Source: Deltaproteobacteria bacterium (lineage in GTDB: Bacteria > Bdellovibrionota > UBA2394). Taken from it: a stretch of 64,000 bases of DNA. Below, one piece after another: positions 34,500-43,961 of the stretch (position 1 is its first letter; every line of letters begins with the position of its first letter). The position numbers and the translations under genes were made by a program. The DNA lies in contig JAFLCD010000006.1 of assembly GCA_017302715.1 (NCBI GenBank), positions 62,001-126,000 of the forward strand, written 5' to 3'. The notes below the pieces were generated by a model. That model was not told where the DNA came from, did not search any database, and was given only the letters and a program-made list of their open reading frames with translations.

Positions 34500-36662
34500 A
34501 TGACTATGGAACCATCATCATCTCTTAAAATTGAAAGAGGCGAGGCCACGGTTCATCTCAAAGTAGAGCGCGATCATGCCGAGATTCTCATTCATACGCC
34601 CAATGAAAAAGTGAATAAGCTTACTCGCACAGCTTTTATGGAACTGCATGAGCATTTCGTATTTTTAAAAGCGAAAGGCCATGAAATTAAAACTTTGCTC
34701 ATCTATTCAAATAAGCCCGATATGTTTTTAGCGGGTGCGGATATTTCAGAAATCGAAGCGATGATGTCACCAGCCGATGCACTTTCTATGGTGGAAAAAG
34801 CTCAGGAAGTTTTTCAAGAATTGGCAGAGCTTCCTCAAGTTACTTGTGTGGCGATCGACGGAGTTTGTTTTGGTGGAGGTTTAGAACTCGCACTTGCTGC
34901 TAACTACCGACTGGCTTCGGATAGTCCTTCGACCAAACTGGGGCTGCCCGAAGTTCAACTCGGAGTGATTCCAGGAGCGGGTGGAACGCAGAGACTTCCT
35001 CGAGTGGTGGGATTAGTAAACGCCATTCAAATGATTACGTCGGGAGCTCCCGTTGATGCCAAGAAAGCTTTGAAGCTTGGGCTTGTATCGGATGTCATAC
35101 CTGTCGAAAGTTTGCTGTCCTATGCGCGAAAATTTTTAAAAGAAAAAATTTATCTGCGCTTTCCTCAAAAAGAAAGTTTCACTCAGTGGATTGTCGACGG
35201 CACTCCTCTTAAAAAATTAATCTATCGCCAAGCGAAGATAACGATCTTAGATAAATCCAAAGGCTTTTATCCCGCACCTTTAAAAGCTCTCGAAGTTATC
35301 GAAAAAACTTATCGCAAAATGGAAATTCGCGCGGGCCTTGCGGTTGAAGCAAAAGCTTTTGCGGAGCTTGCGATTAGTCCGATCGCTAAAAATTTGATTA
35401 ATCTTTTTTACGGAACCGAAGAGCTTAAAAAAGAGCGTGGTGTTGGCGCAATGGAAGCTGCGGATTTCAAACCTGCGAAACTGCAATCTCTGGGAGTGAT
35501 CGGTGCTGGAATTATGGGAGGAGGCATCGCTGCCGTAGCCGCTCAGAGGGGGGTGAGCGTTCGACTCAAAGACGTTTCGAATGAATCTATTTTGAAAGGA
35601 CTTCAAGAAGCACGACAACTTTTTGATAAAGATTTCAAACGAAAAAAAATCACGAAAGCTGAATATCAAAAAAGAATTTATCGAATTTCGCCGACTCTTC
35701 AGTGGACAGGTTTTGGTCACCTTCCTTTTGTGATCGAAGCTGTCGTTGAAAAAATGGAAATTAAAAAAGCTGTCATCGCCGAACTTGAAAAACATTTACC
35801 TGAGTACGCGATCATTGCTTCGAATACGAGTTCGCTCAGTATTTCTGAAATGGCAAAAGGATCTCAACGTCCTGGTCAAATTGTGGGAATGCATTTTTTC
35901 AATCCGGTTCCAAAGATGCCACTTGTTGAAGTTGTGCGCGCTGAAAAATCGGATCCTAAAGCTATTGTTCAGACCGTGGCCTTCGGAAGACAAATTGGAA
36001 AAACCGTTATCGTCGTTAAAGATCGTCCGGGATTTTTAGTGAATCGTATTTTGATGCCGTTTCTCATCGAAGCCGGACATCTTCAGGCTGATGGTTACAG
36101 CATTTCTCAAATCGATAAAGCGGCCACCACTTTTGGAATGCCGATGGGCCCATTCCGTTTGCTCGATGAAATCGGTTTCGATACCGCCGCAAAAGTTGCC
36201 GATGTGATCGCGGGGGCATTTCCTCATATGAAAGTTTTGCCAATGATCAACGATATGGTGGCCAAAGGCTATCTCGGTAGAAAAAATAATCGAGGTTTTT
36301 ATCATTACGATGCTCGAGGAAAAGTTCTTTCGGTTCGCCAAGAGTTTCAGCGCGATCCAAAAGATCCATCGGATGCTACTCATCAAATGATTCAAGATCG
36401 TTTGATTTTGCCGATGGTCACCGAAGCTGTGATGACCCTCGAAGAAGGAGTCGTTTCAACCGTTCGCGATCTCGATTTAGGTTTAATTTTCGGGATTGGA
36501 TTTCCTCCGTTTAGAGGGGGATTACTCAAGTGGGTGAGCGATACGGGCGAGCAAAAGATCCTAGATCGACTTAACGCGACGCATAATATGACAAAAGGTC
36601 GCCTTATTGTGCCTGCGTCATTTGCGGGGCGTATCCATTCGGGACAAAAATTTTACAATTAG
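34500..36662 (+). CDS. fadJ: Multifunctional enoyl-CoA hydratase / 3-hydroxyacyl-CoA dehydrogenase
   Basis: 720 residues from the ATG at 34500, preceded by AAAGGAA; a longer frame from 34398 runs into the thiolase gene and is unlikely. The N-terminal crotonase domain has 'FLAGADISEIEAM' and 'GGGLELALAANYRLA'. The C-terminal NAD-binding domain has 'GVIGAGIMGGGIAAVAAQRG' and 'GMHFFNPVPKMPLVE'. It hydrates enoyl-CoA and oxidises the product; the thiolase 13 nt upstream completes the cycle. FadB is an alternative name. Confidence 0.94.
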   Translation: MTMEPSSSLKIERGEATVHLKVERDHAEILIHTPNEKVNKLTRTAFMELHEHFVFLKAKGHEIKTLLIYSNKPDMFLAGADISEIEAMMSPADALSMVEKAQEVFQELAELPQVTCVAIDGVCFGGGLELALAANYRLASDSPSTKLGLPEVQLGVIPGAGGTQRLPRVVGLVNAIQMITSGAPVDAKKALKLGLVSDVIPVESLLSYARKFLKEKIYLRFPQKESFTQWIVDGTPLKKLIYRQAKITILDKSKGFYPAPLKALEVIEKTYRKMEIRAGLAVEAKAFAELAISPIAKNLINLFYGTEELKKERGVGAMEAADFKPAKLQSLGVIGAGIMGGGIAAVAAQRGVSVRLKDVSNESILKGLQEARQLFDKDFKRKKITKAEYQKRIYRISPTLQWTGFGHLPFVIEAVVEKMEIKKAVIAELEKHLPEYAIIASNTSSLSISEMAKGSQRPGQIVGMHFFNPVPKMPLVEVVRAEKSDPKAIVQTVAFGRQIGKTVIVVKDRPGFLVNRILMPFLIEAGHLQADGYSISQIDKAATTFGMPMGPFRLLDEIGFDTAAKVADVIAGAFPHMKVLPMINDMVAKGYLGRKNNRGFYHYDARGKVLSVRQEFQRDPKDPSDATHQMIQDRLILPMVTEAVMTLEEGVVSTVRDLDLGLIFGIGFPPFRGGLLKWVSDTGEQKILDRLNATHNMTKGRLIVPASFAGRIHSGQKFYN

Positions 36663-36680
36663 TTTTATAATTAGAGGTGG

Positions 36681-37877
36681 ATGATATCTGCCTGCTTAAT
36701 TACGAAAAATGAAGAAGCTTGGATCGGTGAGTGCATCGCGCATCTCAAGCCGATCGTCTCTGAATTTATTGTTGTCGACACGGGCTCAACCGATCGCACG
36801 ATTGAGATTGCAAGAGCCGCTGGTGCAAGAGTTTCAAAAGTTCAATGGCAAAATGATTTTGCAAAAGCTCGAAATACAAGTTTAGAAAAGGCGACTCAGC
36901 GATGGATTTTGATTATTGACCCTGACGAGCGTCTCGCAAAAAAAGATTTAGAAAAATTAAAAAATCTTACGCTCGCTCGAGATGCGATGGCCTATTCATT
37001 TAATGCGAGAAATTATTCTCGTAATCCAGCGGTCAGTCATTTTAAGCCTTCCTCTAAAGAATATCCTTTAGAGGAAAAAGATTATCCTGGATATTTTGAG
37101 AGCCGAAAAATTCGATTATTCCAAAATATTCCTTCGATCCGTTTTGTGGGTTCTGTTCATGAACTCGTAGAGACGACCGTTAAAGGAAAAATTATCGAGA
37201 GTGATATTCCATTTCATCACTATGGCTCGACTCCTGAAATGGATGCTGAAAAAAATAAACGAAGTTTTTATCAAGAGCAGGGAACCAAAAAAATAAATGA
37301 GAATCCAAATGATTGGAAAGCTCATTTTGAACTCGGTGTGGAATATCTGGGAGCCAAAGAGCACGGAAGAGCGGTCAAAGAATTAGAACGCGCTAAACAA
37401 CTCAAACCCAATGATTCTTTAATCCTAAGCAATTTAGGTTACGCCTATATGGAAGCGGGCAAATTAAGCGAAGGTCAGAATACTTTAGATGAATGTTTAA
37501 GACTCGATCCTCATTACCACGATGCGCTTTTAAATTTGGGTGTGATTCAAATGCGCCGGCAAAAGTGGGCACAAGCCGTAGAAATTTTTGATAAGATCGT
37601 TAAAAAATATCCTGGAAGTTTTTTGGCTTATCGAAATTCCGGAAACTGCTTTGCTCATCAACGAAAATTTCAAGCGGCTGCAAAATGCTTTGAAAAAGCG
37701 ATTCAACTTTTTCCTCAGTATGCGGACGCTCGAATTGATTTAGGTTTAGTGTGTATCGCGGGCGGCCGCCCGGATGTGGCGAAGCCTATCCTCGAAGAAG
37801 CACTTAAAATCAGCCCTAGCTCTTTGCGCGCTAAAGCTCTGCTCGACGAAGCGACGAGCGCCATTCAAAAGAAATAG
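36681..37877 (+). CDS. Family 2 glycosyltransferase fused to TPR repeats
   Basis: 398 residues. The N-terminal GT-A domain has 'CLITKNEEAWIGECI', 'VVDTGSTDRTIEIA' and 'IIDPDERL', as in the SunS-like GT2 family. From about residue 200 there are about five tetratricopeptide repeats ('LSNLGYAYMEAGKLSEG', 'LLNLGVIQMRRQKWAQA'). Such fusions often glycosylate proteins, with TPRs holding the acceptor. It follows the fatty-acid genes by 18 nt, but no functional link is evident. Confidence 0.88.
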   Translation: MISACLITKNEEAWIGECIAHLKPIVSEFIVVDTGSTDRTIEIARAAGARVSKVQWQNDFAKARNTSLEKATQRWILIIDPDERLAKKDLEKLKNLTLARDAMAYSFNARNYSRNPAVSHFKPSSKEYPLEEKDYPGYFESRKIRLFQNIPSIRFVGSVHELVETTVKGKIIESDIPFHHYGSTPEMDAEKNKRSFYQEQGTKKINENPNDWKAHFELGVEYLGAKEHGRAVKELERAKQLKPNDSLILSNLGYAYMEAGKLSEGQNTLDECLRLDPHYHDALLNLGVIQMRRQKWAQAVEIFDKIVKKYPGSFLAYRNSGNCFAHQRKFQAAAKCFEKAIQLFPQYADARIDLGLVCIAGGRPDVAKPILEEALKISPSSLRAKALLDEATSAIQKK

Positions 37878-37878
37878 G

Positions 37879-37888
37879 GGGGTCGGGT
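37879..37888. repeat. Partial copy of the dispersed repeat (GGGGTCGGGT)
   Basis: Exact 10-base match to the first part of the elements at 11731 and 43194, but not followed by the GGTGCCAGGTCAG part. It lies between convergent genes. A match this short can occur by chance. Confidence 0.3.
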
Positions 37889-37892
37889 CCCG

Positions 37893-38762
37893 TTACCAAT
37901 CAATCGGTTGAGTTGATTTATCGGTGACGAATTTAGTCACCATACGAAGAAGCCAGTTATGATCGTTCACGTCGAATTCGCGTTTGGCGACTTTAGCGCG
38001 AACGGTTCCCATATTGGAGCCGCTTAAAAATTCTACCGACAAAACCGAAACATAATTGAGATCGACGTTTACGATTCCGCGTGAACCAAATTTTCCAAAG
38101 AGGTCGACATTTTTAAAATCGGAGACATAGACATGTCCGCTTCGAGTGCGTTCAACATTAAATTGAAAATTTTCATAAAAAACGAGAGCTTCAGCGATTT
38201 GGCAAAGACCTTCACGAAAACTCCCGAATCCTTTGCCACCATTTAAGGGCAATCGAATTTCTTTTTTATCAAACTTCACCTCATAAGTGCCGCGTTCAAA
38301 ATGATCACTCCACACCAAACCAATTTCCGAAATATGATTGGGTAGTTCAGGAGTCGAAAAAACTTGAGCTGTTAGTAAAAGATGCCGAACGGGATCGCGT
38401 TTGATTCGAATAAAAGTTTCGTTGAGATTTTTGTATTTTCCTAAATAAAAAAGAAGGCCATAAAACTGCTCGAGTTTAGAAATCGTTTTGGGATCTCGAT
38501 CAAAAAGACTGGCGAGCGCCTTTCGAAAATCAGGCGAAATCGAATTCACCAGCGGTCTATCTTGAATATCTTTAAGACTTAAAATTCCGGCCTCAATCTT
38601 GGATAGAGGGATTCTCTGCGCAGATGTTTCAGCGACATTGGTATTGGCTTTGCACTTTTGCTCGTCTGAATCTTTAGGGTTTTGAGCTCCCAGCATTTGC
38701 GGCATCAGAAAACTGAGCAAAACAAGTCGTTTAAGACTTTTCATCATTTTGAGCATACGCAT
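37893..38762 (-). CDS. Exported protein of unknown function
   Basis: 289 residues from the ATG at 38762, chosen because AAAGG lies 9 nt upstream and the signal peptide 'LKRLVLLSFLMPQMLGAQ' starts close behind; the open frame extends to 38843. Mature region: helical first half, beta-rich second half ('GTYEVKFDKKEIRLPLNGG'). No domain recognised. It diverges from lepA. Confidence 0.7.
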   Translation of the reverse strand: MRMLKMMKSLKRLVLLSFLMPQMLGAQNPKDSDEQKCKANTNVAETSAQRIPLSKIEAGILSLKDIQDRPLVNSISPDFRKALASLFDRDPKTISKLEQFYGLLFYLGKYKNLNETFIRIKRDPVRHLLLTAQVFSTPELPNHISEIGLVWSDHFERGTYEVKFDKKEIRLPLNGGKGFGSFREGLCQIAEALVFYENFQFNVERTRSGHVYVSDFKNVDLFGKFGSRGIVNVDLNYVSVLSVEFLSGSNMGTVRAKVAKREFDVNDHNWLLRMVTKFVTDKSTQPIDW

Positions 38763-38841
38763 TTTATCGGCCTTTGCCTCTGTTTTTAGTTTGTAAATTT
38801 TCATTTTGAGTGCAGCGAAGCGACATGTATAACCAGATTTC

Positions 38842-40647
38842 ATGTCATTTGATCTGGTTAGAAACTTTTCGATTATTGCACATATTGATCACGGTAAGTC
38901 CACGCTGGCTGACCGATTGATTGAAGTCACCGGTCTCGTTTCAAAGCGTGAAATGAAGGAGCAGATCCTCGATAGTATGGATATCGAGCGCGAGCGTGGA
39001 ATCACGATCAAAGCGCAGACCGTTCGTCTCAATTACAAGGCTAAAGACGGCAAAACTTATATTTTAAATCTGATCGATACGCCTGGGCATGTGGATTTTT
39101 CGTACGAAGTTTCGCGAAGTCTTTCGGCTTGTGAAGGTGCGCTTCTCGTCGTCGACGCTTCTCAGGGGATTCAGGCTCAGACTTTGGCGAATGTTTATTT
39201 AGCCTTGGATAATAATCTCGAAATTGTTCCGGTGATTAACAAAATCGATTTGCCGTCCGCAAATCCCGAAGCTGTTAAAAAAGAAATCGAAGACGTGATC
39301 GGTTTAGATACTAAAAATGCAGTTCTCTGTTCTGCCAAATCAGGAATTGGAATTGAAGATGTTCTCGAAGCGATCGTAAAACAAGTTCCCGCTCCAAAGG
39401 ATAGAGAGGGTTACGACGGAAAATTAGCTGCGTTGATTGTCGATTCTTGGTTCGATTCTTATCGAGGTGTGGTGATTCTCGTTCGTGTTTTTTCGGGAAC
39501 GGTAAAAGCTCGCGATAAAATTAAATTGATGAGCTTAGGAAGAGACTTTGAAGTTTTAGACGTTGGGGTTTTTTCTCCTAAAGCGACTTCGCGCGATCAA
39601 CTCGTCTCGGGCGATGTAGGTTTTATCATCGCCGGTATCAAGACGGTTCAAGATGCCAAGGTCGGCGACACTGTCACCATGGCCAAAGATCCCGCGCCAC
39701 AAGCGCTCGCAGGATTTAAAGAAATCAAGCCGATGGTTTTTTGCGGAATTTTTCCGACTTCGAGCGATGATTACGAAAATTTAAAAGATGCGTTGGCAAA
39801 GCTGACGCTCAACGATTCTGCTGTTAGCTATGAGCCAGAAACTTCAGAGCATTTAGGATTTGGATTTCGCGCGGGCTATTTAGGTTTGCTTCATATGGAA
39901 ATCGTGATGGAGCGTCTCGAGCGAGAGTACAATCTCGATTTGATTTCAACGGTTCCGACTGTGAAATATAAGATTTATCAGACAAACGGTGAAGTTTTAG
40001 AAATTGCAAATCCTGGAAAAATGCCTGACGTCGGTTTGATCGAAAAAATGGAAGAGCCTATTTACAAAGTGACGATTCACACACCACCAGAATTTATTGG
40101 TGCCGTCATGCAACTTTGCACCGATAGACGAGGCCAACAGAGAAAAATGGATTATCTCACTCCCGATCGAGTGATGCTCGTTTACGATATGCCGCTCAAT
40201 GAAATCGCGTTGAACTTTTTCGACAAGTTGAAATCCATTTCTAAAGGCTATGCGAGTTTAGATTACGAATTTTTGGAATATCGAGAGAGCGATTTGCTGA
40301 AACTCGATCTTCTTTTGAACGGAGAAAAAGTCGAAGCCCTTTCGCTCATCATCCATAAAGATTTTGCTTATCCACGCGGCCGCGAGCTTGCCAAAAAAAT
40401 GAAAGAGCTGCTTCCTAAGCAGATGTATCAAGTGGCGATCCAGGCGGCCATTGGCGCTAAAATTATCGCTCGCGAGACTTTGAGTGCGATGCGAAAAGAC
40501 GTTCTTGCTAAATGTTATGGCGGCGATATCAGTCGTAAACGAAAACTCTTAGAAAAACAAAAAGCCGGTAAAAAGCGTATGAAGCAGATCGGCTCCGTCG
40601 AAGTTCCTCAAGAAGCATTTTTGGCTATCCTTAAAATAGATAATTAA
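38842..40647 (+). CDS. lepA: Elongation factor 4 (LepA), ribosome back-translocase
   Basis: 601 residues, the usual LepA length. GTPase motifs 'HIDHGKST' (14-21), 'DTPGHVDF' and 'NKIDLPSA', and the LepA-specific C-terminus '[19 protein letters not shown]'. It binds ribosomes and affects initiation and stalled translocation. The stop codon overlaps that of brnA by TTAA. Confidence 0.98.
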   Translation: MSFDLVRNFSIIAHIDHGKSTLADRLIEVTGLVSKREMKEQILDSMDIERERGITIKAQTVRLNYKAKDGKTYILNLIDTPGHVDFSYEVSRSLSACEGALLVVDASQGIQAQTLANVYLALDNNLEIVPVINKIDLPSANPEAVKKEIEDVIGLDTKNAVLCSAKSGIGIEDVLEAIVKQVPAPKDREGYDGKLAALIVDSWFDSYRGVVILVRVFSGTVKARDKIKLMSLGRDFEVLDVGVFSPKATSRDQLVSGDVGFIIAGIKTVQDAKVGDTVTMAKDPAPQALAGFKEIKPMVFCGIFPTSSDDYENLKDALAKLTLNDSAVSYEPETSEHLGFGFRAGYLGLLHMEIVMERLEREYNLDLISTVPTVKYKIYQTNGEVLEIANPGKMPDVGLIEKMEEPIYKVTIHTPPEFIGAVMQLCTDRRGQQRKMDYLTPDRVMLVYDMPLNEIALNFFDKLKSISKGYASLDYEFLEYRESDLLKLDLLLNGEKVEALSLIIHKDFAYPRGRELAKKMKELLPKQMYQVAIQAAIGAKIIARETLSAMRKDVLAKCYGGDISRKRKLLEKQKAGKKRMKQIGSVEVPQEAFLAILKIDN

Positions 40648-40892
40648 GATTTTCCTACGATACGTTCTAAAGCAATTCGAATGAATTTTTGATATTCAAG
40701 GCCATATTCATCCGCTTCATGTTTTACAGCATTCAATAAATCTTCGCTCATACGTATAGTAACCGTTTTATTTTTTGGTTTGAGTTCAAAGCGTACTCTT
40801 TGCCAGCTCTTGTTTTCAAAAAGATTTGAAAGATCTCCCGATAGTGGATCGTCTGATTTATTTTTGTTTGATGTTCTTTTTGAGTTTTTCAT
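40644..40892 (-). CDS. brnA: BrnA-type antitoxin
   Basis: 82 residues. Basic, disordered N-terminus, then '[20 protein letters not shown]' and '[13 protein letters not shown]', a ribbon-helix-helix pattern typical of BrnA/CopG antitoxins that bind toxin and autorepress their promoter. It overlaps brnT by 35 bp and is the downstream gene, the order known for brnTA. Convergent with lepA. Confidence 0.85.
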   Translation of the reverse strand: MKNSKRTSNKNKSDDPLSGDLSNLFENKSWQRVRFELKPKNKTVTIRMSEDLLNAVKHEADEYGLEYQKFIRIALERIVGKS

Positions 40893-41169
40893 AAGCTTTA
40901 CTTTCTTTGGCGTGCATGAATCTCGCAGAGATTACTCGAATGAGTTGATTTCTCCATGTATAGGCCACCAACATTGGTCGTCCCTTTTCTGAAATACCAG
41001 CAGCAATAAATCTCTGCTCTTTACTGGAATGCTTGCCATCGCTGACAATCAATAATTCCTGGGAAAAAAAGGATTCAATAGCATCTATTTTTAATCCGTG
41101 TTTTTTAGACTTTTCGAGATTTCCGGCATCCCAATCAAAGCCATCAAAATCCAAAGTCTTTACTTTCAC
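40858..41169 (-). CDS. brnT: BrnT-type ribonuclease toxin
   Basis: 103 residues. 'FDWDAGNLEKSKKHGL', 'RFIAAGISEKGRPMLVAYT' and '[20 protein letters not shown]' match the BrnT family (DUF497), RelE-like RNases that stop translation. The annotated start is GTG at 41169. It lies only 6 nt from the -10 box, so translation is either leaderless or begins at the TTG five codons later (41154). The family core begins near residue 9, compatible with both. Confidence 0.88.
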   Translation of the reverse strand: MKVKTLDFDGFDWDAGNLEKSKKHGLKIDAIESFFSQELLIVSDGKHSSKEQRFIAAGISEKGRPMLVAYTWRNQLIRVISARFMHAKESKAYEKLKKNIKQK

Positions 41170-41175
41170 ATTGAT

Positions 41176-41203
41176 ATTATAACATTTGTAGGACTAATGT
41201 AAA
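41176..41203 (-). promoter_or_regulatory. Sigma-70-type promoter of brnTA with overlapping inverted repeat
   Basis: On the minus strand: -35 TTTACA (41203-41198), 16-bp spacer, -10 TATAAT (41181-41176). Within it, ACATT and AATGT arms flank the spacer, a possible BrnA operator. Transcription would begin at or next to the brnT GTG. Confidence 0.7.
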
Positions 41204-41206
41204 TAC

Positions 41207-41602
41207 ATGAGTCAATCATCAAATAAAGGCTTCACCGAGTTTTCGATTGGTAAAATCATCATCATTCTTCTTTTTGTAGTCGGCGGATGGGCTGCGGCGC
41301 ATTTTGCGATGGGATATTTTTCGAATATTCAAATGCAAAACACCATGACTCAAGCTGTTTTAAAAAATCGCTCGCAAAACTTAAATGAAGAGCAGTGGAA
41401 AGATGCCATTGTCGCTGCGGTTGCCGCAGAAAATCAGTTCCATTTAGATCCAAAAAATTTAACGGTTTTGCAGTCAGAGGATAAAAAGAAAATCACAATT
41501 GAAGTTCAATATGTTCGACACATTGGTATTACATTATTTCAAAAGTTTTGGGATCTGCCTTTTACAGCAAAAGTAGAAGAGAATTTAAATCCAGGCCTTT
41601 AA
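41207..41602 (+). CDS. Single-pass membrane protein of unknown function
   Basis: 131 residues: a short cytoplasmic start, one membrane segment (about 15-37, 'IGKIIIILLFVVGGWAAAHF') and an outside domain of helix plus beta strands ('KKITIEVQYVRHIGI'), a build like DUF4845 proteins. Divergent from brnT over a 37-bp gap that also carries the brnT promoter. No function known. Confidence 0.65.
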   Translation: MSQSSNKGFTEFSIGKIIIILLFVVGGWAAAHFAMGYFSNIQMQNTMTQAVLKNRSQNLNEEQWKDAIVAAVAAENQFHLDPKNLTVLQSEDKKKITIEVQYVRHIGITLFQKFWDLPFTAKVEENLNPGL

Positions 41603-41606
41603 TTTA

Positions 41607-42176
41607 TCATCTGCTGCAGTAGACTTGGACAGTTTGTTTGCCTTTGCGATTCAAGCTTCCTAATTTTAAATCTCTTAAAGTTTGACCTGGCTTTATTGCA
41701 GGAGGCGGAACCCCTAAATCTTCGATTGGTTTAAATTTTCCAATCTCATCCTTTGCAAAAAATTGTGAAATCTTCGGACGTACTAAAAAATCATCTATTA
41801 TTACTAAAGAGAAGTCGCTTCCACTGTAGGAGATTCTTGTAAATTTTTTTGAAACTCCTTCATCCTCCGCTGGAACTGGAAACCATGCTGCCTTTGCATA
41901 TTTAGATTCAGGTAGAAGCACTTTTCCTGCCTCACGGCCTGAAAACCAAGCCACAAACAAATTTTTAGGTGCATTTGGATCCTGATTTAGTTCTGGAAAC
42001 GGATCGGTATTTTTAGGAGCGGTTTGAATGTGCACATTTAAATAATCACCATTTATGTTCGTATAATAACAAGTAAAAATGGGCATTTGTCCGAATTCGA
42101 GTTGGAGCGCTTGAGAATAGATAACTGTTCCAGTTATAAAAAAAAATGCCAAAACTGAAATGAGTTTAATTTTCAT
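41607..42176 (-). CDS. Small exported protein of unknown function
   Basis: 189 residues with a signal peptide ('LISVLAFFFITGTVIYSQA'). The mature part is beta-rich with two Cys (one early, one three residues from the end) that could pair. No family recognised. Convergent with the previous gene (4-nt gap). Confidence 0.65.
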   Translation of the reverse strand: MKIKLISVLAFFFITGTVIYSQALQLEFGQMPIFTCYYTNINGDYLNVHIQTAPKNTDPFPELNQDPNAPKNLFVAWFSGREAGKVLLPESKYAKAAWFPVPAEDEGVSKKFTRISYSGSDFSLVIIDDFLVRPKISQFFAKDEIGKFKPIEDLGVPPPAIKPGQTLRDLKLGSLNRKGKQTVQVYCSR

Positions 42177-42231
42177 GATTTCCCCTTCTTGAATGAGGAG
42201 ATCACTTTTGAAAGTAGCCAGTCAATTCATT

Positions 42232-43170
42232 TTAGGTAATCGAACGTAAGATCCACTCGTAGGTTTGCTTTAAACCCTGCTCTAAATTTGTTTGAGGTTG
42301 CCAGCCTGTCGCTTTTTTAAAATTTTCATAAGAGAGGCAAGAGCGCATTTGTTCGCCGGATCTCGCGGGTTCAAACGTGACCGTTTTTTCATAGTTAGAA
42401 ATTTTCGCCAGCGTTTGATGAATTTCTAAGATAGAAGTTTCTTTGCCCGTTCCTATATTGAAAGCTTGAAAGCCCTTTAAGTTTTTTTCGGCTGCGATAT
42501 TGGCGAGCACCACGTCACCGACAAAAACGAAATCTCGGGTTTGTTTTCCTGTTCCAAAGATAGACATATTTTCTTGGGCTTTCATTTTTTGAGAAAAGAT
42601 GGCAACCACACCAGCTTCTCCCGCAGGATCTTGTCGTGGGCCATAGATATTGGCGTATCGTAAACAGGTCGCGTGAAATCCAAACTCTTGAACGTAATAA
42701 TCCAAATAGAGTTCAGAAGTATATTTTGTAATTCCATAAGGAGACATGGGCCGCTTGGGATGAGATTCATCTGTAGGAATCTGAGAAGTTTCTCCGTAAA
42801 CGACTCCGCCTGAACTTGCATAAATAATTTTTCGGCACGAGGTTTCTCGAGCGGCTTCCATCAAATGGATCAATCCCATCAAATTGATATCGGCATCTTT
42901 TTGGGGATCGGTAACAGAGTCGCGAACACTTTTTTGCGCGCAGTGGTGACTAATGAGATCAGGTTTTTCTTTTTTTAAAATCTCTTGAATCGCAGGTGAT
43001 TGAAGTTTTGCTTTGTAAACTTTGGCTCCATTTTTGACAGCTAAATCAATGTTGGATTGTTTTCCTGTCGAAAAATCGTCGACGATCACGACCTCATAAC
43101 CGAGCGCTAAATACTTATCCGCGAGGTGTGAGCCCACAAAACCTGCACCCCCAGTAATGAGTACTTTCAT
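42232..43170 (-). CDS. NAD-dependent sugar-nucleotide epimerase (UDP-glucose 4-epimerase-like)
   Basis: 312 residues from the ATG at 43170, where the family N-terminus 'MKVLITGGAGFVGSHLAD' begins; the frame is open further to 43209. Catalytic Tyr145/Lys149 in 'YGITK', 'YASSGGVVYGE' and 'RYANIYGPRQDP' are typical of GalE-like extended SDRs. It probably interconverts UDP-hexoses for surface glycans. It is far from the 5-15 kb glycan cluster and lies next to copy 2 of the dispersed repeat. Confidence 0.9.
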   Translation of the reverse strand: MKVLITGGAGFVGSHLADKYLALGYEVVIVDDFSTGKQSNIDLAVKNGAKVYKAKLQSPAIQEILKKEKPDLISHHCAQKSVRDSVTDPQKDADINLMGLIHLMEAARETSCRKIIYASSGGVVYGETSQIPTDESHPKRPMSPYGITKYTSELYLDYYVQEFGFHATCLRYANIYGPRQDPAGEAGVVAIFSQKMKAQENMSIFGTGKQTRDFVFVGDVVLANIAAEKNLKGFQAFNIGTGKETSILEIHQTLAKISNYEKTVTFEPARSGEQMRSCLSYENFKKATGWQPQTNLEQGLKQTYEWILRSIT

Positions 43171-43193
43171 GAGGTTTAAGATAGAAATAAACG

Positions 43194-43253
43194 GGGGTCG
43201 GGTCAACAAGGTGCCAGGTCAGCGACTGGTGGATTAAACGACAAATTTTGTCG
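43194..43253. repeat. Dispersed intergenic repeat, copy 2
   Basis: GGGGTCGGGT (43194-43203), AAGGTGCCAGGTCAG (43208-43222), CGACT (43223-43227) and a palindrome of 7-bp arms CGACAAA/TTTGTCG around one base (43239-43253). Parts and order match copy 1 at 11731-11820. Confidence 0.65.
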
Positions 43254-43331
43254 CCTTTAAAGGCTGCTGCAGGATGTCAAATTCCTGCCATGATTCTCTG
43301 CGTCAACGCTTTCTTTTAGAATAGAAAGAAT

Positions 43332-43919
43332 ATGGGAATAAGGGATTTAGTTTTCGCAAAAGTAGTGATTTTAGGGGTGGTCGTTTTTTCAAATGAAGCC
43401 GCAGCGGAGGAGCTTTCAAATGTTCCAGATGCTGATTCATTGAGAACTTATTTGTTCAACGTCTTTGATAAGAACGTAGCCGAAGCCCCTGTTCAACTTA
43501 AAACCTACGAGCATTATTTCTCACAAAGTTTTGGAACCAAACGTTTTTGGAGCGATAAGAAGATTTCTTTTGGTTATGCCAAAAATGCAGATGGAGATGT
43601 GATTTTGGTGACTTGGTTAAATGATAAAGCTGAGGCCCCCATTTCTTTAGTTGATGCGAAAGAAATTTTTTTAGACGGACTTTTTGCTCAAATTAAAAGT
43701 GAGCAGCAACTGACCGAATGGCAGGGCATTCGAAGAGATGTCGCGGGAGCTTTGATGAATTTGAGAATGGGCGAGGCGAAGGCCGAGTTTCCTGATGGCC
43801 ACACCCTCAAAGCAAATGAAAGACTTGAAAAACAGTCGGTGGGATATCAGCCATCGGTTGTTATGATTGAAGAAACAAACTCTAAGTCGCTTCTATCGGC
43901 TTCGCGAAATACTGATTAA
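43332..43919 (+). CDS. Small exported protein of unknown function
   Basis: 195 residues, signal peptide ending near 'EAAAEEL'. The mature domain is mixed alpha/beta with 'FGTKRFWSDKKISFGYAK' and no Cys. No family recognised. It precedes pyrB by about 40 nt on the same strand. Confidence 0.65.
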   Translation: MGIRDLVFAKVVILGVVVFSNEAAAEELSNVPDADSLRTYLFNVFDKNVAEAPVQLKTYEHYFSQSFGTKRFWSDKKISFGYAKNADGDVILVTWLNDKAEAPISLVDAKEIFLDGLFAQIKSEQQLTEWQGIRRDVAGALMNLRMGEAKAEFPDGHTLKANERLEKQSVGYQPSVVMIEETNSKSLLSASRNTD

Positions 43920-43961
43920 AATAGCTTTCAAGCGATCGCGAGCCCGGTTAGATTGGGGCTC

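Noticed and set aside
35280-35795. 171-residue minus-strand reading frame
   Set aside because: Antisense to the conserved core of the fatty-acid oxidation enzyme, Phe/Ser-rich, no ribosome-binding site seen.
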